The position numbers and the translations under genes are program-made. 56,811 bases of DNA from Komagataeibacter sp. FXV3 (GTDB lineage: Bacteria > Pseudomonadota > Alphaproteobacteria > Acetobacterales > Acetobacteraceae): NCBI RefSeq assembly GCF_015155755.1, contig NZ_VWPI01000022.1, positions 1 through 56,811 of the forward strand. Direction: 5' to 3'. Of the stretch, positions 1 to 8,932 are shown piece after piece; the stretch's first letter is position 1, and each line of letters starts with the position of its first letter. The notes beneath the pieces are model-generated. The model saw only the letters and a program-made list of their open reading frames with translations, was not told the origin of the DNA and did no database searches.

Positions 1-404
1 TGATCGGCGTTGGTTGGAACGGGGGCGGGCAGGGGCAGGGCGACAGACTGGATCTGGATCCGTCCGTCCACCAGACGCGTGGGGTAGCGGGGCAGGGGGT
101 CAAGCGCCAGTGGTTCGATCAGGCTGCCGTCATTCAGGTCAAAAACAGCCTTGTGCCATGGGCAGACCAGTTTGCCCGCGCATAACGTGCCCTGTTCCAG
201 CGGTGCGCCCTTGTGTGGACAGGTTGCGGCAAAGACCCGCACCCGCTCCCCCTGCCGCACGACCAGAAAGGACCGGTCGCCCACCTGCATGCGGCGTGGG
301 GTGGCATCTGCCAGATCCGCCAGCGGCATGACGTCATGCCAGGGGCCGTCCAGATCAGGGGATGACGGGGTGCGGATGGCGGGAAGTGTGGTCGCCTGCT
401 GCAT
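1..404 (-). CDS. Rieske [2Fe-2S] domain protein, N-terminal part (cut by window edge)
   Basis: The reading frame opens at ATG 404 with an AGGAGA ribosome site at 411-416 and runs off the left edge of the window, giving 134 visible residues. A complete Rieske cluster-binding pair is visible: CPHKGAPLEQG (Cys62, His64) and CPWHKAVF (Cys81, His84), which bind a [2Fe-2S] cluster through two Cys and two His. After about residue 115 comes a Pro-rich stretch that looks like a linker, so a second domain probably follows outside the window. In this family the usual partner is an FAD/NAD(P)H pyridine-nucleotide disulfide oxidoreductase domain (AIF-like); that part is inference. A stand-alone NirD-like ferredoxin is the alternative. 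No signal peptide, so cytoplasmic. Confidence 0.85.
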   Translation of the reverse strand, partial: MQQATTLPAIRTPSSPDLDGPWHDVMPLADLADATPRRMQVGDRSFLVVRQGERVRVFAATCPHKGAPLEQGTLCAGKLVCPWHKAVFDLNDGSLIEPLALDPLPRYPTRLVDGRIQIQSVALPLPAPVPTNAD

Positions 405-537
405 GGCGCGTCTCCTGCATTCCGGTGCCGGGCGGAAGCAGGGACGCGTACCGTCACGGCAAAAGGGTATACAGGGATCAATACGCCGCGTGGCGGTGAA
501 TGTTCCCCTGATAGCGCAATTGCCGCGCGTGTTGTTC

Positions 538-924
538 TTACGCCGGCGGGACGCGATACATGGCACACAGCTTGTTGCCGGTCGGGTCACGCAGGTAGGC
601 AAGGAACAGGTCACCGGATTCATGGTGACGGATGCCTGGCGGGTCTTCGCATGTCGTGCCGCCATTGGCCACGCCCGCCGCATGCCATTTGCGCACGGCA
701 TCTTCCGAACGGGCATGCAGGCCGATTGTCCCGCCATTGGCAGCCGTTGCGGGCTGGCCATTGATGGGCCTGGTCACGACCAGACGGCCGGTGCGGTCGG
801 CATAAACCAGCCGGCCCTTGGCATTGATTTCCGACGGCGGCACATCAAGGGCTTCAAAGGTACGGTCATAGAATTTCTTCGAAGCTTCAATATCGTTCGA
901 ACCGATTACGATATGGGTAAACAT
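538..924 (-). CDS. VOC-family (glyoxalase/bleomycin-resistance fold) protein
   Basis: A 128-residue protein that fits one vicinal-oxygen-chelate module pair: it opens with FTHIVIGSNDIEASKKFYD, a classic first beta-alpha unit, and closes with the metal-pocket strand YLRDPTGNKLCAMY. The start ATG at 924 is preceded by GAGGAAA at a good distance. Family members are metal-dependent lyases, dioxygenases or drug-binding proteins; nothing here fixes the substrate. It lies upstream of the Rieske gene on the same strand with a 133-base gap, so co-transcription is possible. Cytoplasmic, single domain. Family call is firm, function unknown. Confidence 0.85.
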   Translation of the reverse strand: MFTHIVIGSNDIEASKKFYDRTFEALDVPPSEINAKGRLVYADRTGRLVVTRPINGQPATAANGGTIGLHARSEDAVRKWHAAGVANGGTTCEDPPGIRHHESGDLFLAYLRDPTGNKLCAMYRVPPA

Positions 925-1098
925 GAAAGTTTCCTCTGTTCTGTCCGGACGCGATCATGGCATAGGCCGCGACAGGGCGGCAACCACGTCACGGCGGGGA
1001 ATAAGCGTGGACCGGGGAGCAATTTTTTGTAACAATACCGGATGGGGTCAGCGATAGGGCTGACCAGTGACCTGATACGTTTGCTGAAAAGGAAAACC

Positions 1099-1788
1099 AT
1101 GCGTCTTATTGCCTCACTGGCCGTCGTGACCGGACTGGTTGCAGCACCACTTGGCGCGCATGCGGCATCGCTGCATACCGACTGGGAAAAATACAAGGTA
1201 ACCCGTGCGTTCAATCATCTGTCCGCTGATGGCCAGCGCGCGATGGCTGATATCCTGAATGCAAAGCAGATCCTTGACGGCGGCCAGACAGACGCCGCCA
1301 TTCCCGCGCTGTACGACGCGACAAAGCGCCTGACCGCGGCAGGCAAGGCGAACAGCAAGTTCATGGCCGCTGAAAACAGCCTGCAGCCCGCTCCCCAGCA
1401 TCCCGCACCCAACGGACATGTCGCGGGCACGACGCCGGTTGCGTGGGTGCCGGTTGGTGGTGAAATCATCGGCAGCGAGACGCTGGCACCGGAAAAGAAG
1501 ACGGCCATTTCCACCGCCAATACCCAGCTGAAGGCCGGGAAGACCCAGCAGGCGGCACAGACGCTGCAGGTCGTGGCGGAAGATGCCGACTTCATCATGG
1601 CAATCACACCGCTGGACCAGACGCTGGGTGCGGTAAACCGCGCCACCGTCTTTACCGAAGCCCGTCACCCGAAGGAGGCTTCGGCGGCCCTGCAGCAGAT
1701 TATTGACAATCTGGTTTTCGTTTCCGAAGATTTTGCTGAAACTGCCATTCCCGATCAGGGGCAGAAATCCGCCCCGGCCAGGAAATAA
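1099..1788 (+). CDS. YfdX family periplasmic protein
   Basis: 229 residues from ATG 1099, which follows AAAAGGA at 1088-1094; an upstream in-frame ATG at 1042 lacks a ribosome site and would hide the signal peptide. Residues 1-21 (MRLIASLAVVTGLVAAPLGAHA) are a Sec signal peptide with an Ala-x-Ala cleavage site. The mature protein is Ala/Lys/Gln-rich and helical. The conserved YfdX features are the pattern VPVGGEIIGSETLAP in the middle and an ADFIMAITPLDQT segment near residue 180. YfdX of E. coli is linked to acid and multidrug response; its chemistry is not settled. It runs convergently with the membrane-protein gene at 1842, with a terminator hairpin between them. Confidence 0.85.
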   Translation: MRLIASLAVVTGLVAAPLGAHAASLHTDWEKYKVTRAFNHLSADGQRAMADILNAKQILDGGQTDAAIPALYDATKRLTAAGKANSKFMAAENSLQPAPQHPAPNGHVAGTTPVAWVPVGGEIIGSETLAPEKKTAISTANTQLKAGKTQQAAQTLQVVAEDADFIMAITPLDQTLGAVNRATVFTEARHPKEASAALQQIIDNLVFVSEDFAETAIPDQGQKSAPARK

Positions 1789-1832
1789 CAGCCAGACCAC
1801 CGGATGCCGCGCCACGTACGGGGCACCCGGCA

Positions 1833-1866
1833 GGGTGGGGATCATTCATCCCCACCCACCTTTTTC
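1833..1866 (+). terminator. Rho-independent terminator after yfdX-like gene
   Basis: A perfect 10-base stem, GGGTGGGGAT (1833-1842) pairing with ATCCCCACCC (1848-1857), has a 5-base loop and is followed by ACCTTTTTCTTTT. It stops transcripts of the upstream plus-strand gene. It overlaps the last codons and the stop (1842-1844) of the convergent minus-strand gene. Confidence 0.8.
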
Positions 1867-2309
1867 TTTTCACGTTCGGCATCCACGCTCATGCGCTGGA
1901 ACACGCCAAGCGATACGACAATCAATGTCGCCACCACCAGCAGGCTGGCAGGGTAAAGGATATCGCCCGGTTCGCTGGTATTGGTTTCAAATACACCCAC
2001 CAGCCCTTCTATGAACACCGCAATGATGATGGTGGTAATGAACTTGGTCAGGCTGGCGCGGGCTTCGCCCAGGCTTTTCTTGCCACTTGTCTGGATCACC
2101 TCCTCCTCGACAAAATACTTGGCCACGTCAAAGACCGCGACGGCAATAACGACATAGCTTATGGCCTGTAATATCGCGTTCCGGCCCGCATGCCATGAAT
2201 GGCCCAGTGCGGACAGAAGGTTGACCATTCCGAATGTCAGAAGCAGCAGTGCAAGCAGCATGAGCATGACACTGGCGCAGGCAAAGGCGAAGCGTGACAG
2301 ATGTTGCAT
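1842..2309 (-). CDS. Uncharacterised four-helix inner-membrane protein
   Basis: 155 residues with four clear hydrophobic segments at about 7-33, 46-65, 88-106 and 115-136, and a charged C-terminus (AEREKKKVGGDE) likely in the cytoplasm. A short acidic cytoplasmic loop (YFVEEEVIQTSGKKSLGEARASL) separates helices 2 and 3. I recall similar-sized proteins in Rhizobiales and Acetobacteraceae annotated only as membrane or general glycosylation pathway proteins, but I cannot assign a function. ATG 2309 has only a weak purine stretch upstream (ACGGAA). The last codons form one arm of a terminator for the convergent gene. Confidence 0.75.
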   Translation of the reverse strand: MQHLSRFAFACASVMLMLLALLLLTFGMVNLLSALGHSWHAGRNAILQAISYVVIAVAVFDVAKYFVEEEVIQTSGKKSLGEARASLTKFITTIIIAVFIEGLVGVFETNTSEPGDILYPASLLVVATLIVVSLGVFQRMSVDAEREKKKVGGDE

Positions 2310-3095
2310 GGACGGGTTCCGTCATTTCTGTAAGGGGGTGGCAGTTCACGGTCCGGCAGTGATTGTATGAAACCAGGTCTACCCTGCGCGTAGCAGCGAC
2401 CGCACAGGCATGACCTTTTTTTACATGCGGCAGGCATGCAATGGTTTCAAGTACGGGCAGGCTGCCGCCTGTGATTTTTATATTATGAACTCGATACATA
2501 ATTCATGAATTCATAAGGGAATATTATTTTTTTATTCTGCCTGGCGGAGCCGGAACCGCCTGCATCCTGTCCCGTTGATCTGTTCACAGCGTGTAGTTTC
2601 AGGATTGCTTCCCTATGACAGGCCCGACGGCGGCAGGGGAAAAACAAGGATCCCCATATATCGCTGTAATCAGCAAAACCGGGAAAGGTAAACGGTCATG
2701 GTTTGTCGCATCGATCCGCATGAACGCCTCAGTATCATCACAATGATCCCTGCCAACAGTCATGGCGGTGGATGAACCGCGCATGGTCCGGGCAATTTCG
2801 CTAACAATTCCGAAAAGATTGTAGCGGCACGGCATGAAGGCGGCCGGCATGGCCATGCACGGTCACATGGAAAAACCTGAATATGACGGGTGTACTTTCA
2901 TGGGTTCCGTTTTCTTGCATGCGGACAGTCAGGCTGACCGGACCTGCTGATACGGTCGGCTACCATTTTCCGTGCCTGCCATGAATATCCGGTCCGGGCC
3001 ATGAGGGAACAGGGCAGAGGTCATGTTCCTGTCCACCGTGATGATGGCCTGACTGCATGGAACACACCTGTTCCAAAATATCTGGAGTAAGCCAA
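2310..3095. other. Gene-poor stretch of about 790 bases
   Basis: No convincing gene. Open frames here (for instance 2599-2856 on the minus strand, 85 codons) lack a ribosome site and family resemblance. There is an AT-rich pocket at about 2475-2535, rich in ATTAT and ATTCAT words, which would suit a promoter for the minus-strand membrane gene or an unseen small RNA. The DUF4142 gene begins at its right end. Confidence 0.5.
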
Positions 3096-3629
3096 ATGAA
3101 GAAAAGCACAATACTGATGCTGGGGATGGCAGTATGCCTGTCCGCACCCGTCATGGCGCAGTCCATACCGGAAAAGGCAGGGATCAATTCCCTTATGGGC
3201 GTTGCCCCGCGTACGGAAGATTTTGTCAAGATCGCGACGATCAGTGACATGTTTGAAATCCAGTCCAGTGAACTGGCATTGCACAGCAAGGATACTGCCC
3301 TGACGGAATTCGCGACAAGGATGATCGCGGACCACAAGAAGACATCTGCCGCCCTGCAGGATCTTCTTCATAGCGGCAGCGTGCAGATACAGCAGCCTAC
3401 CGCGCTGGATGAAACCCATCAGGACGAACTGGACAAGCTCAAGACCCTGCATGGACGTGATTTTGCCCTGCAATATAGAAGTGACCAGGTATCCGCACAT
3501 GAAGATGCGGTGTCCCTGTTCCGGCGCTATGCTGAAAATGGCGAGAATGCCAGCCTGAAAACATGGGCGGCCAATACCCTGCCAACACTTGAAAACCACC
3601 TGCAGGCGGCAAGATCACTGCCGCAATAG
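3096..3629 (+). CDS. DUF4142 family secreted protein
   Basis: 177 residues from ATG 3096, preceded by GGAG at 3084-3087; the in-frame start at 3057 would bury the signal peptide. Residues 1-22 form a Sec signal (MKKSTILMLGMAVCLSAPVMA, cut before QS). The mature part is a ferritin-like four-helix domain of the DUF4142 type: FVKIATISDMFEIQSSELAL, then FATRMIADHKKTSAALQDLL, and a C-terminal NTLPTLENHLQAARSL. The family is periplasmic, often in stress or oxidative-response loci; the metal ligands of true ferritins are not all evident. It stands alone, with a hairpin and T-run directly after the stop. Confidence 0.85.
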   Translation: MKKSTILMLGMAVCLSAPVMAQSIPEKAGINSLMGVAPRTEDFVKIATISDMFEIQSSELALHSKDTALTEFATRMIADHKKTSAALQDLLHSGSVQIQQPTALDETHQDELDKLKTLHGRDFALQYRSDQVSAHEDAVSLFRRYAENGENASLKTWAANTLPTLENHLQAARSLPQ

Positions 3630-3630
3630 G

Positions 3631-3668
3631 TGACGGTATGCCGTGTTCCCGTCATGCTGTTTTTTTTG
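3631..3668 (+). terminator. Terminator after DUF4142 gene
   Basis: TGACGG (3631-3636) pairs with CCGTCA (3649-3654), followed by TGCTG and eight T residues (3660-3667). It starts one base after the stop codon of the upstream gene. Confidence 0.65.
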
Positions 3669-3756
3669 TAAAATGATTATCCCGTTCCGCCCTGTCGGGT
3701 GCAACTTTCCACAATGCATGCTGTTGAAGCCGGATATCCGGTAAAGGATGGTTCCA

Positions 3757-3945
3757 ATGAAGTATTCATCAAATGGAAATCCGCGGGACGGACGTGCCCC
3801 TGTCAATCCTACTCATGCCCCGCCATTCACGACACCTGAGCAGAAACGGCATGGTTTTATTGTCGGCTGCATGGTCGTCTTCTTTGTCACGCTGATTGCG
3901 ATGGTCTGCTGGTTTTTCCCGCAGATCCCGCTTCCCAGATTCTGA
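3757..3945 (+). CDS. Small single-span membrane protein
   Basis: 62 residues from ATG 3757; AAAGGA at 3743-3748 is well spaced for this start, while the ATG at 3748 overlaps that site. The N-terminal 30 residues are polar and Pro-rich (NPTHAPPFTTPEQKRHG), followed by one transmembrane helix at about 31-54 (GFIVGCMVVFFVTLIAMVCW) and a short Pro-rich tail. No family recognised. A terminator follows, so this is a single-gene unit. The good start site and clear topology favour a real gene. Confidence 0.6.
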   Translation: MKYSSNGNPRDGRAPVNPTHAPPFTTPEQKRHGFIVGCMVVFFVTLIAMVCWFFPQIPLPRF

Positions 3946-3980
3946 CATGCCACCATGAACACAAAAACACACATGACCCG

Positions 3981-4014
3981 AATGCCGGTCCGATATGGGC
4001 CGGCATTTGTTTTG
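3981..4014 (+). terminator. Terminator after the small membrane-protein gene
   Basis: AATGCCGG (3981-3988) pairs exactly with CCGGCATT (4000-4007) across an 11-base loop and is followed by TGTTTT. Confidence 0.7.
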
Positions 4015-4018
4015 GGGA

Positions 4019-4154
4019 CTGTTTGAAAAAATCTGCTTTTTTAAACATCATGCAGATTAAAAAGAAGTTTTGGTGCAGCTTTTTTCAAAAAGTGCCAAGA
4101 AATTCCGTCTTTTTGAAAAAAGACGGTACCCGGAAACGTCAATTTTTCAATAAG
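4019..4154 (+). repeat. Dispersed two-hairpin repeat, copy a (forward)
   Basis: Begins with CTGTTTGAAAA, contains AAGTTTTGGTGCAGC, a degenerate first hairpin (GCTTTTTTCAAAAAGTGCC) and an intact second hairpin, CCGTCTTTT with AAAAAAGACGG (4105-4126), and ends in TTTTTCAAT. It shares the layout of eight other copies in this window. Here the stem has CCGTC/GACGG instead of the usual GCCGCC/GGCGGC, with both arms changed together. Confidence 0.8.
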
Positions 4155-4509
4155 CCTGCCCTACAATGTGCTGGCCGCACACCATAGCCCCAGCGATATG
4201 GGGGCAGGACAAGGCCTGAACGGCCGTAGCGGCGGAACCGGGTCTGTGTATATCGCTGTGCGTCAGGAAGCCATGTCACGGTGTTTCTTCCTTCTGCCAG
4301 ATGGGCAGGGGATGTGAGCTGCTGTTGCGGTCGTGTGCATGTGCTGGATATGGGCGCCTGTTCCGCCACAGGGCGGGAGTATAAATGTGCCAGCCGGTCG
4401 AGCAGGGGCATGCTTCATGCAACCGCCCCGTTCAGGGGGCGTTGGCGGCAGGCCACGTCATGACGGGTGCCTGTCGCCAGCGCACCGGTCCCAGCAAGAA
4501 TGTAGCGCC
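4155..4509. other. Leader region in front of glgP
   Basis: About 355 bases without a supported gene. The glgP frame stays open upstream to 4333 but the extra 59 residues are Cys/Gly/Arg-rich and unlike any phosphorylase N-terminus. A promoter for the glycogen block should lie here or just upstream; no convincing -35/-10 pair was found by eye. Confidence 0.4.
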
Positions 4510-7017
4510 ATGAGCGATATGACGCCATCATGCAATACCGATGATGAACAGGCAGTGACCGATCTGGCGCTGGATCTGCACTGGACATGGAATCACGCCA
4601 CCGACCGGCTGTGGCGCCAGCTTGCGCCGGATATATGGGACCACACGCATAATGCGTGGACCGTATTGCTGAACACGCCGCGCAGCCACCTGCGCAGCCT
4701 GCTGGCAACGTCTGATTTTCGTGACATGCTGGCGCAACTGGTGCAGGCCCATGCCGACAGCCAGAAAAAACCGTCATGGTTCACGCCCGTCAGCACCATG
4801 ACCCCGTCACCGACCATCGCCTATTTCAGCATGGAATACATGCTTGATGAGGCCCTGCCCATCTATTCCGGGGGCCTGGGCAATGTGGCAGGAGACCAGT
4901 TGAAGGCCGCCAGCGACCTTGGCGTACCGGTGGTGGCGGTGGGGCTGCTGTACGCGCAGGGGTATTTCCGGCAGGGTTTTTCCCCAACCGGGCAGCAGGA
5001 AGCCCTGTATCCCATTAACGATCCCGCCCAATTGCCGCTTACGCCGGTATGCGATGGCAATGGCGACCGGCTGCGGGTGCCCTTCCGCATTGCCACGGGG
5101 CAGGTCTGGCTGCGTGCGTGGCGGGCGCGGGTGGGGCGTACGGTGCTTTACCTGCTGGATACCAATGACCCCGACAACCCCCCGGATATCCGCTGTATCA
5201 CAACGCAGCTTTATGGCGGGGATGATACGCTGCGCCTGCGGCAGGAACTGGTGTTGGGCATAGGGGGGTGGCGACTGCTGCGTGTGCTGGGGCTGCGGCC
5301 CGATGTCTGTCACCTGAACGAAGGCCATGCCGCCTTTGCCGCGCTTGAACGTGCATGCGGCCTGATGGAGGATCTGGGCATTTCCTTTGCCCATGCCCTG
5401 ACCATTGCCCGCGCGGGCACGATCTTCACCACCCATACCGCGGTCCCCGCGGGATTTGACCGCTTTGCCCCGGAAATGGTGCGGCGGCATCTGGATTTTT
5501 ATGCCCGCCATGACCTCCGCACCGATATTGCCGAGATCCTTGCGCTGGGACAGGGGGAGGGCGCATCCCCCGATACCCCCTTCAACATGGCCTGGCTGGC
5601 GCTGCGTGTCAGTGGCGCGGTCAATGCCGTCAGCCGCCTGCATGAACAGGTCAGCCGCAGCCTGTTCAATCCACTGTTTCCCCGCTGGCCACACGTTCAG
5701 GTGCCGGTATCCCATGTCACCAATGGCGTGCATGTGCCGACATGGGACAGTGCCGCCGCCGATGCGTTGTGGACCAGCGCTGCGGGCAAGGACCGCTGGC
5801 TTGGCACGCTGGAGGACGTGGAAAATGGTATCCGCGCCCTGCCCGCCCATGACCTGTGGCACAGCCGCATGCAGGCCCGTGCGGCACTGGTCGGGTTCAT
5901 TGCGGACCAGCACGGCGCGCGTTCATGTCTTGCGGGCGGACAGCATGATTGCGGCATGCCATCACCGCAATTCGATCCCGCTGCCCTGACCATCGGTTTC
6001 GCCCGTCGCTTTGTCGCCTACAAACGTCCCGACCTGCTTTTGCATGATCCCGACAGGCTGGCCCGTATCCTGACCAGTACGGACCGCCCGGTGCAACTGG
6101 TGATCGCGGGCAAGGCGCATCCGCGCGACATGGCGGGGCAGGCGCTGATTACACGATGGATGGATTTCATCCGGCGGCCTGATCTGTGCGGCCGGGCAAC
6201 CTTTCTGGTAGATTATGACATGTCCATTGCCCGGCGGCTGGTGGAAGGGGTGGATCTGTGGGTCAATACGCCCCTGCGCCCGTGGGAAGCCTGTGGCACC
6301 AGCGGTATGAAAGTACTCGTCAATGGTGGCCTGAACGTGTCGGAACCGGACGGGTGGTGGGCCGAAGCGGGTGCGCCGGATGTCGGCTGGGTCATTGGGG
6401 ATGGCATGGATCATGGCGAAGGCCCCGCGCGTGACGCTTATGATGCGGACAGCCTTTATACCCTGCTGGAAAACGAAATCGTTCCCCTGTTTCATCAGCG
6501 TGACGGGGCGGGCATACCGCAGGGATGGGTTGCGGTGATGCGTGAAAGCATGGCCCGTCTGACCCCACGTTTTTCGGCCAACCGGGCCGTGCGTGACTAT
6601 ACACAGCGGTTTTACCTGCCTGCCGCCGCCGCCTGTCGCGCGCGTCTGGCCGATGGCGGGGCAAAAGCGGCCGCAATCGGTCGCTGGCGGCAAGCGCTGG
6701 CGGCGGGGTGGCATGACATACGCTTTGGCGCGCTACGGGTCACGCGCGTGGCGGACCGCTGGCGTATCGGTATCGACGTGCATCTGGGGGCGATTACGGC
6801 GGACATGGTGCAGGTACAGCTTTATGCCGATGTGGCGGCCGGAACCCCGGTCATCGTGCTGATGACACCGGCGCCGGGCGGGGCGGATGGGCAACTGACC
6901 TACAGCGCGGAAGTGAATGCCACGCGTGCTGCGACCGATTATACGCCACGGGTTGTGGGCTTTCATCCCGATGCCGCCATCCCGCTGGAAGCCGCCTTCA
7001 TCACATGGCAGAAATAG
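4510..7017 (+). CDS. glgP: Alpha-glucan (glycogen) phosphorylase
   Basis: 835 residues, the length of the short bacterial alpha-glucan phosphorylase class. It removes glucose units from glycogen as glucose-1-phosphate using inorganic phosphate and PLP. Visible motifs: an N-terminal DUF3417-type segment (LALDLHWTWNH), YFSMEYMLDEALPIYSGGLG near residue 105, HLNEGHAAF, VTNGVHVPTW, FARRFVAYKRPDLLL, and the PLP-lysine motif GTSGMK with Lys601. ATG 4510 was chosen because family similarity begins about 20 residues later; only a weak AAGAA precedes it. First gene of the glycogen/trehalose block, 227 bases ahead of glgA, so the two may be transcribed separately. Cytoplasmic. Confidence 0.95.
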   Translation: MSDMTPSCNTDDEQAVTDLALDLHWTWNHATDRLWRQLAPDIWDHTHNAWTVLLNTPRSHLRSLLATSDFRDMLAQLVQAHADSQKKPSWFTPVSTMTPSPTIAYFSMEYMLDEALPIYSGGLGNVAGDQLKAASDLGVPVVAVGLLYAQGYFRQGFSPTGQQEALYPINDPAQLPLTPVCDGNGDRLRVPFRIATGQVWLRAWRARVGRTVLYLLDTNDPDNPPDIRCITTQLYGGDDTLRLRQELVLGIGGWRLLRVLGLRPDVCHLNEGHAAFAALERACGLMEDLGISFAHALTIARAGTIFTTHTAVPAGFDRFAPEMVRRHLDFYARHDLRTDIAEILALGQGEGASPDTPFNMAWLALRVSGAVNAVSRLHEQVSRSLFNPLFPRWPHVQVPVSHVTNGVHVPTWDSAAADALWTSAAGKDRWLGTLEDVENGIRALPAHDLWHSRMQARAALVGFIADQHGARSCLAGGQHDCGMPSPQFDPAALTIGFARRFVAYKRPDLLLHDPDRLARILTSTDRPVQLVIAGKAHPRDMAGQALITRWMDFIRRPDLCGRATFLVDYDMSIARRLVEGVDLWVNTPLRPWEACGTSGMKVLVNGGLNVSEPDGWWAEAGAPDVGWVIGDGMDHGEGPARDAYDADSLYTLLENEIVPLFHQRDGAGIPQGWVAVMRESMARLTPRFSANRAVRDYTQRFYLPAAAACRARLADGGAKAAAIGRWRQALAAGWHDIRFGALRVTRVADRWRIGIDVHLGAITADMVQVQLYADVAAGTPVIVLMTPAPGGADGQLTYSAEVNATRAATDYTPRVVGFHPDAAIPLEAAFITWQK

Positions 7018-7104
7018 GCGCGGCCCCTGTGCGGAGAAATAATAACGCCAAGTCTATATTTGGTTATTTTGTCACATAATTGCCATTTTTATTATATCCG
7101 GAAT

Positions 7105-7123
7105 TTCTGAACAATATTCAGAA
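7105..7123. promoter_or_regulatory. Inverted repeat upstream of glgA (possible operator)
   Basis: TTCTGAA (7105-7111) and TTCAGAA (7117-7123) form a perfect 7-base inverted repeat around CAATA, inside an AT-rich 227-base gap between glgP and glgA. It could be an operator or part of a promoter for the glgA-to-treY genes. No T-run follows, so it is not an obvious terminator. Confidence 0.4.
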
Positions 7124-7244
7124 GTAATGGTTCGTCATCATAAGATCACATAACCGTGTTGGTGAGACCATGCAGTCCATGGCCCGTTAACTGCCTAGAA
7201 CCAGAAAATATGACCGGTTTTTCCCCCTGCAAGGAAACAGGCCG

Positions 7245-8867
7245 ATGGTCCGTGCGGTTACCACTTTCTTTTCCCCGATCCGGCTGCTGTCTGTCACGGC
7301 GGAGATGTTTCCCTTCGTCAAGACCGGGGGGCTGGGTGACGTGGCGGGTTCGCTACCTGCCGCCCTGACCCCCTATGGTGTCATGGTCACGACGCTGCTG
7401 CCGGGCTATCCCGCCGTCATGGCGGCTGCGCGTGAACGTCGGGCGGTCGCCCATATGGACAACCTGCTGGGGCACGCGGCCACATTATGGTCCGCAACCG
7501 TCGCGGGGCTGGACCTGCTGATCCTTGACGTGCCTGAACTGTTTGACCGCCCGGGCAATCCCTATATGTGCCCCGACGGGCAGGACTGGCCTGATAACGG
7601 CATCCGTTTCGCGGCCCTGTCGCGCATGGCCGCCGATATCGCGCAGGGTCGCATCGACCAGTACCGCCCCGATATCGTACAGGCGCATGACTGGCAGGCG
7701 GGGCTTGTGGCAGCCTACCTGCATCATGACGCCATTGCGATGGGAACGCCCCGCACGCCGGTGGTCCAGACCATCCACAACCTTGCATTCCAGGGACGGT
7801 TTCCCGCCGCCTGCCTGGCACGGTTCGGCCTGCCGCCTGAAGCGTTCTCGATCGAAGGATGCGAATGCTATGGCGCGATCAGCTTTCTCAAGGCCGGGCT
7901 GTACTATTCCGACCGCATCACCACCGTTTCCCCCAGCTATGCGCAGGAAATCCAGACACCCGAGGGCGGCATGGGGCTGGATGGCCTGCTGCGCCATCGC
8001 AGCGACAGGCTGGAAGGGATCCTGAACGGGATCAATACCGACATATGGAACCCTGCCAGTGATCCGGCAGTACACTTTCCCTACGTGGTGGGGGACATGA
8101 CCGGGCGCGCGTTCAACAAGCGCGACCTGCAGTCGGAATTCGGCCTGTGGGCGGACCCCAGTGCCTTCGTGATCGGTATTGTCAGCCGCCTGACCGCGCA
8201 GAAGGGCATTGACCTGCTGGCCGATGTCATGGCCCGGCTGCTGGTGGGCAATACCCAGATCATTGTGGTGGGGGAAGGGGACCGGGATATTGAACGTGGC
8301 CTTGTCGCCCTGCAACGGCAGTTCCCCGGACGGTTTGCGTGCCGTATCGGGTATAGCGAAGTACTGGGCCACCGCGTGCCCGCGGCTGTGGACGCGCTGC
8401 TTGTTCCCTCGCGTTTCGAGCCCTGCGGGCTGACGCAGCTTGGCGCGCTGCGTTACGGGGCCGTGCCGATCGCATCACGCGTGGGAGGGCTTGCGGATAC
8501 CATTGTGGACGCCAACCCCGCCGCACTGGCGCGTGGCGGGGCGACGGGGTTCCTGTTCGCACCCGTTGATGGCGATACGCTTGTCGCGTGCGTCAACCGC
8601 GCACGCACGCTGTATCGCCGCAACCGGCTGGCCTGGCGTCAGTTGCAGCACAATGGCGCGGCGTATGACGTATCATGGAATGACAAGGCCGCGCATTACG
8701 TCATGCTGTTTGCCGAAGTGCTGGGGGTCGACCTGTCAGCGCCTGCGGTGTCGAACGTGATCTCCCTGTCCGGTGGGGCGGATATGGGCATGCGCCTGCG
8801 TGAAGGGCGCAGGCGCACCATTGCCCGGCGGCCCCCGCGCCTGTCCCGCCCGCTTGCCGCGCCTTAG
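7245..8867 (+). CDS. glgA: Glycogen synthase (ADP-glucose type, GT5)
   Basis: 540 residues from ATG 7245 with AAGGAAA at 7231-7237. It elongates alpha-1,4-glucan from an NDP-glucose donor, normally ADP-glucose. The donor-binding motif KTGGLGD is at residues 26-32, preceded by SVTAEMFPFV. Other GT5 landmarks are AHDWQAGL, TIHNLAFQGRF, GLYYSDRITTVSPSYAQEI, LNGINTDIWNP, VSRLTAQKGIDLL and PSRFEPCGLTQL with the retaining-GT Glu. The C-terminus carries an extra basic tail of about 35 residues (REGRRRTIARRPPRLSRP) past the usual end near 500. glgC, which would supply ADP-glucose, is not in this cluster. A 65-base gap separates it from glgB. Confidence 0.95.
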   Translation: MVRAVTTFFSPIRLLSVTAEMFPFVKTGGLGDVAGSLPAALTPYGVMVTTLLPGYPAVMAAARERRAVAHMDNLLGHAATLWSATVAGLDLLILDVPELFDRPGNPYMCPDGQDWPDNGIRFAALSRMAADIAQGRIDQYRPDIVQAHDWQAGLVAAYLHHDAIAMGTPRTPVVQTIHNLAFQGRFPAACLARFGLPPEAFSIEGCECYGAISFLKAGLYYSDRITTVSPSYAQEIQTPEGGMGLDGLLRHRSDRLEGILNGINTDIWNPASDPAVHFPYVVGDMTGRAFNKRDLQSEFGLWADPSAFVIGIVSRLTAQKGIDLLADVMARLLVGNTQIIVVGEGDRDIERGLVALQRQFPGRFACRIGYSEVLGHRVPAAVDALLVPSRFEPCGLTQLGALRYGAVPIASRVGGLADTIVDANPAALARGGATGFLFAPVDGDTLVACVNRARTLYRRNRLAWRQLQHNGAAYDVSWNDKAAHYVMLFAEVLGVDLSAPAVSNVISLSGGADMGMRLREGRRRTIARRPPRLSRPLAAP

Positions 8868-8932
8868 CCCGCGCGCGGCGATACCTGTTCAACGGCGTCA
8901 TTACATTTAAAGACAATAATAAAGGCCACGGC

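Noticed and set aside
151-1032. Long plus-strand frame of 293 codons across the Rieske and VOC genes
   Set aside because: It is antisense to two genes with clear motifs and ribosome sites; its translation has no domain and is Arg/Gly-rich, as expected for a shadow in GC-rich DNA.
2599-2856. 85-codon minus-strand frame in the gene-poor region
   Set aside because: No ribosome site before any of its ATGs, no signal or recognisable domain, and composition unlike the neighbouring genes.
4807-5913. 368-codon minus-strand frame inside glgP
   Set aside because: It lies entirely within the phosphorylase gene on the other strand, and the glgP reading frame has conserved catalytic motifs throughout.
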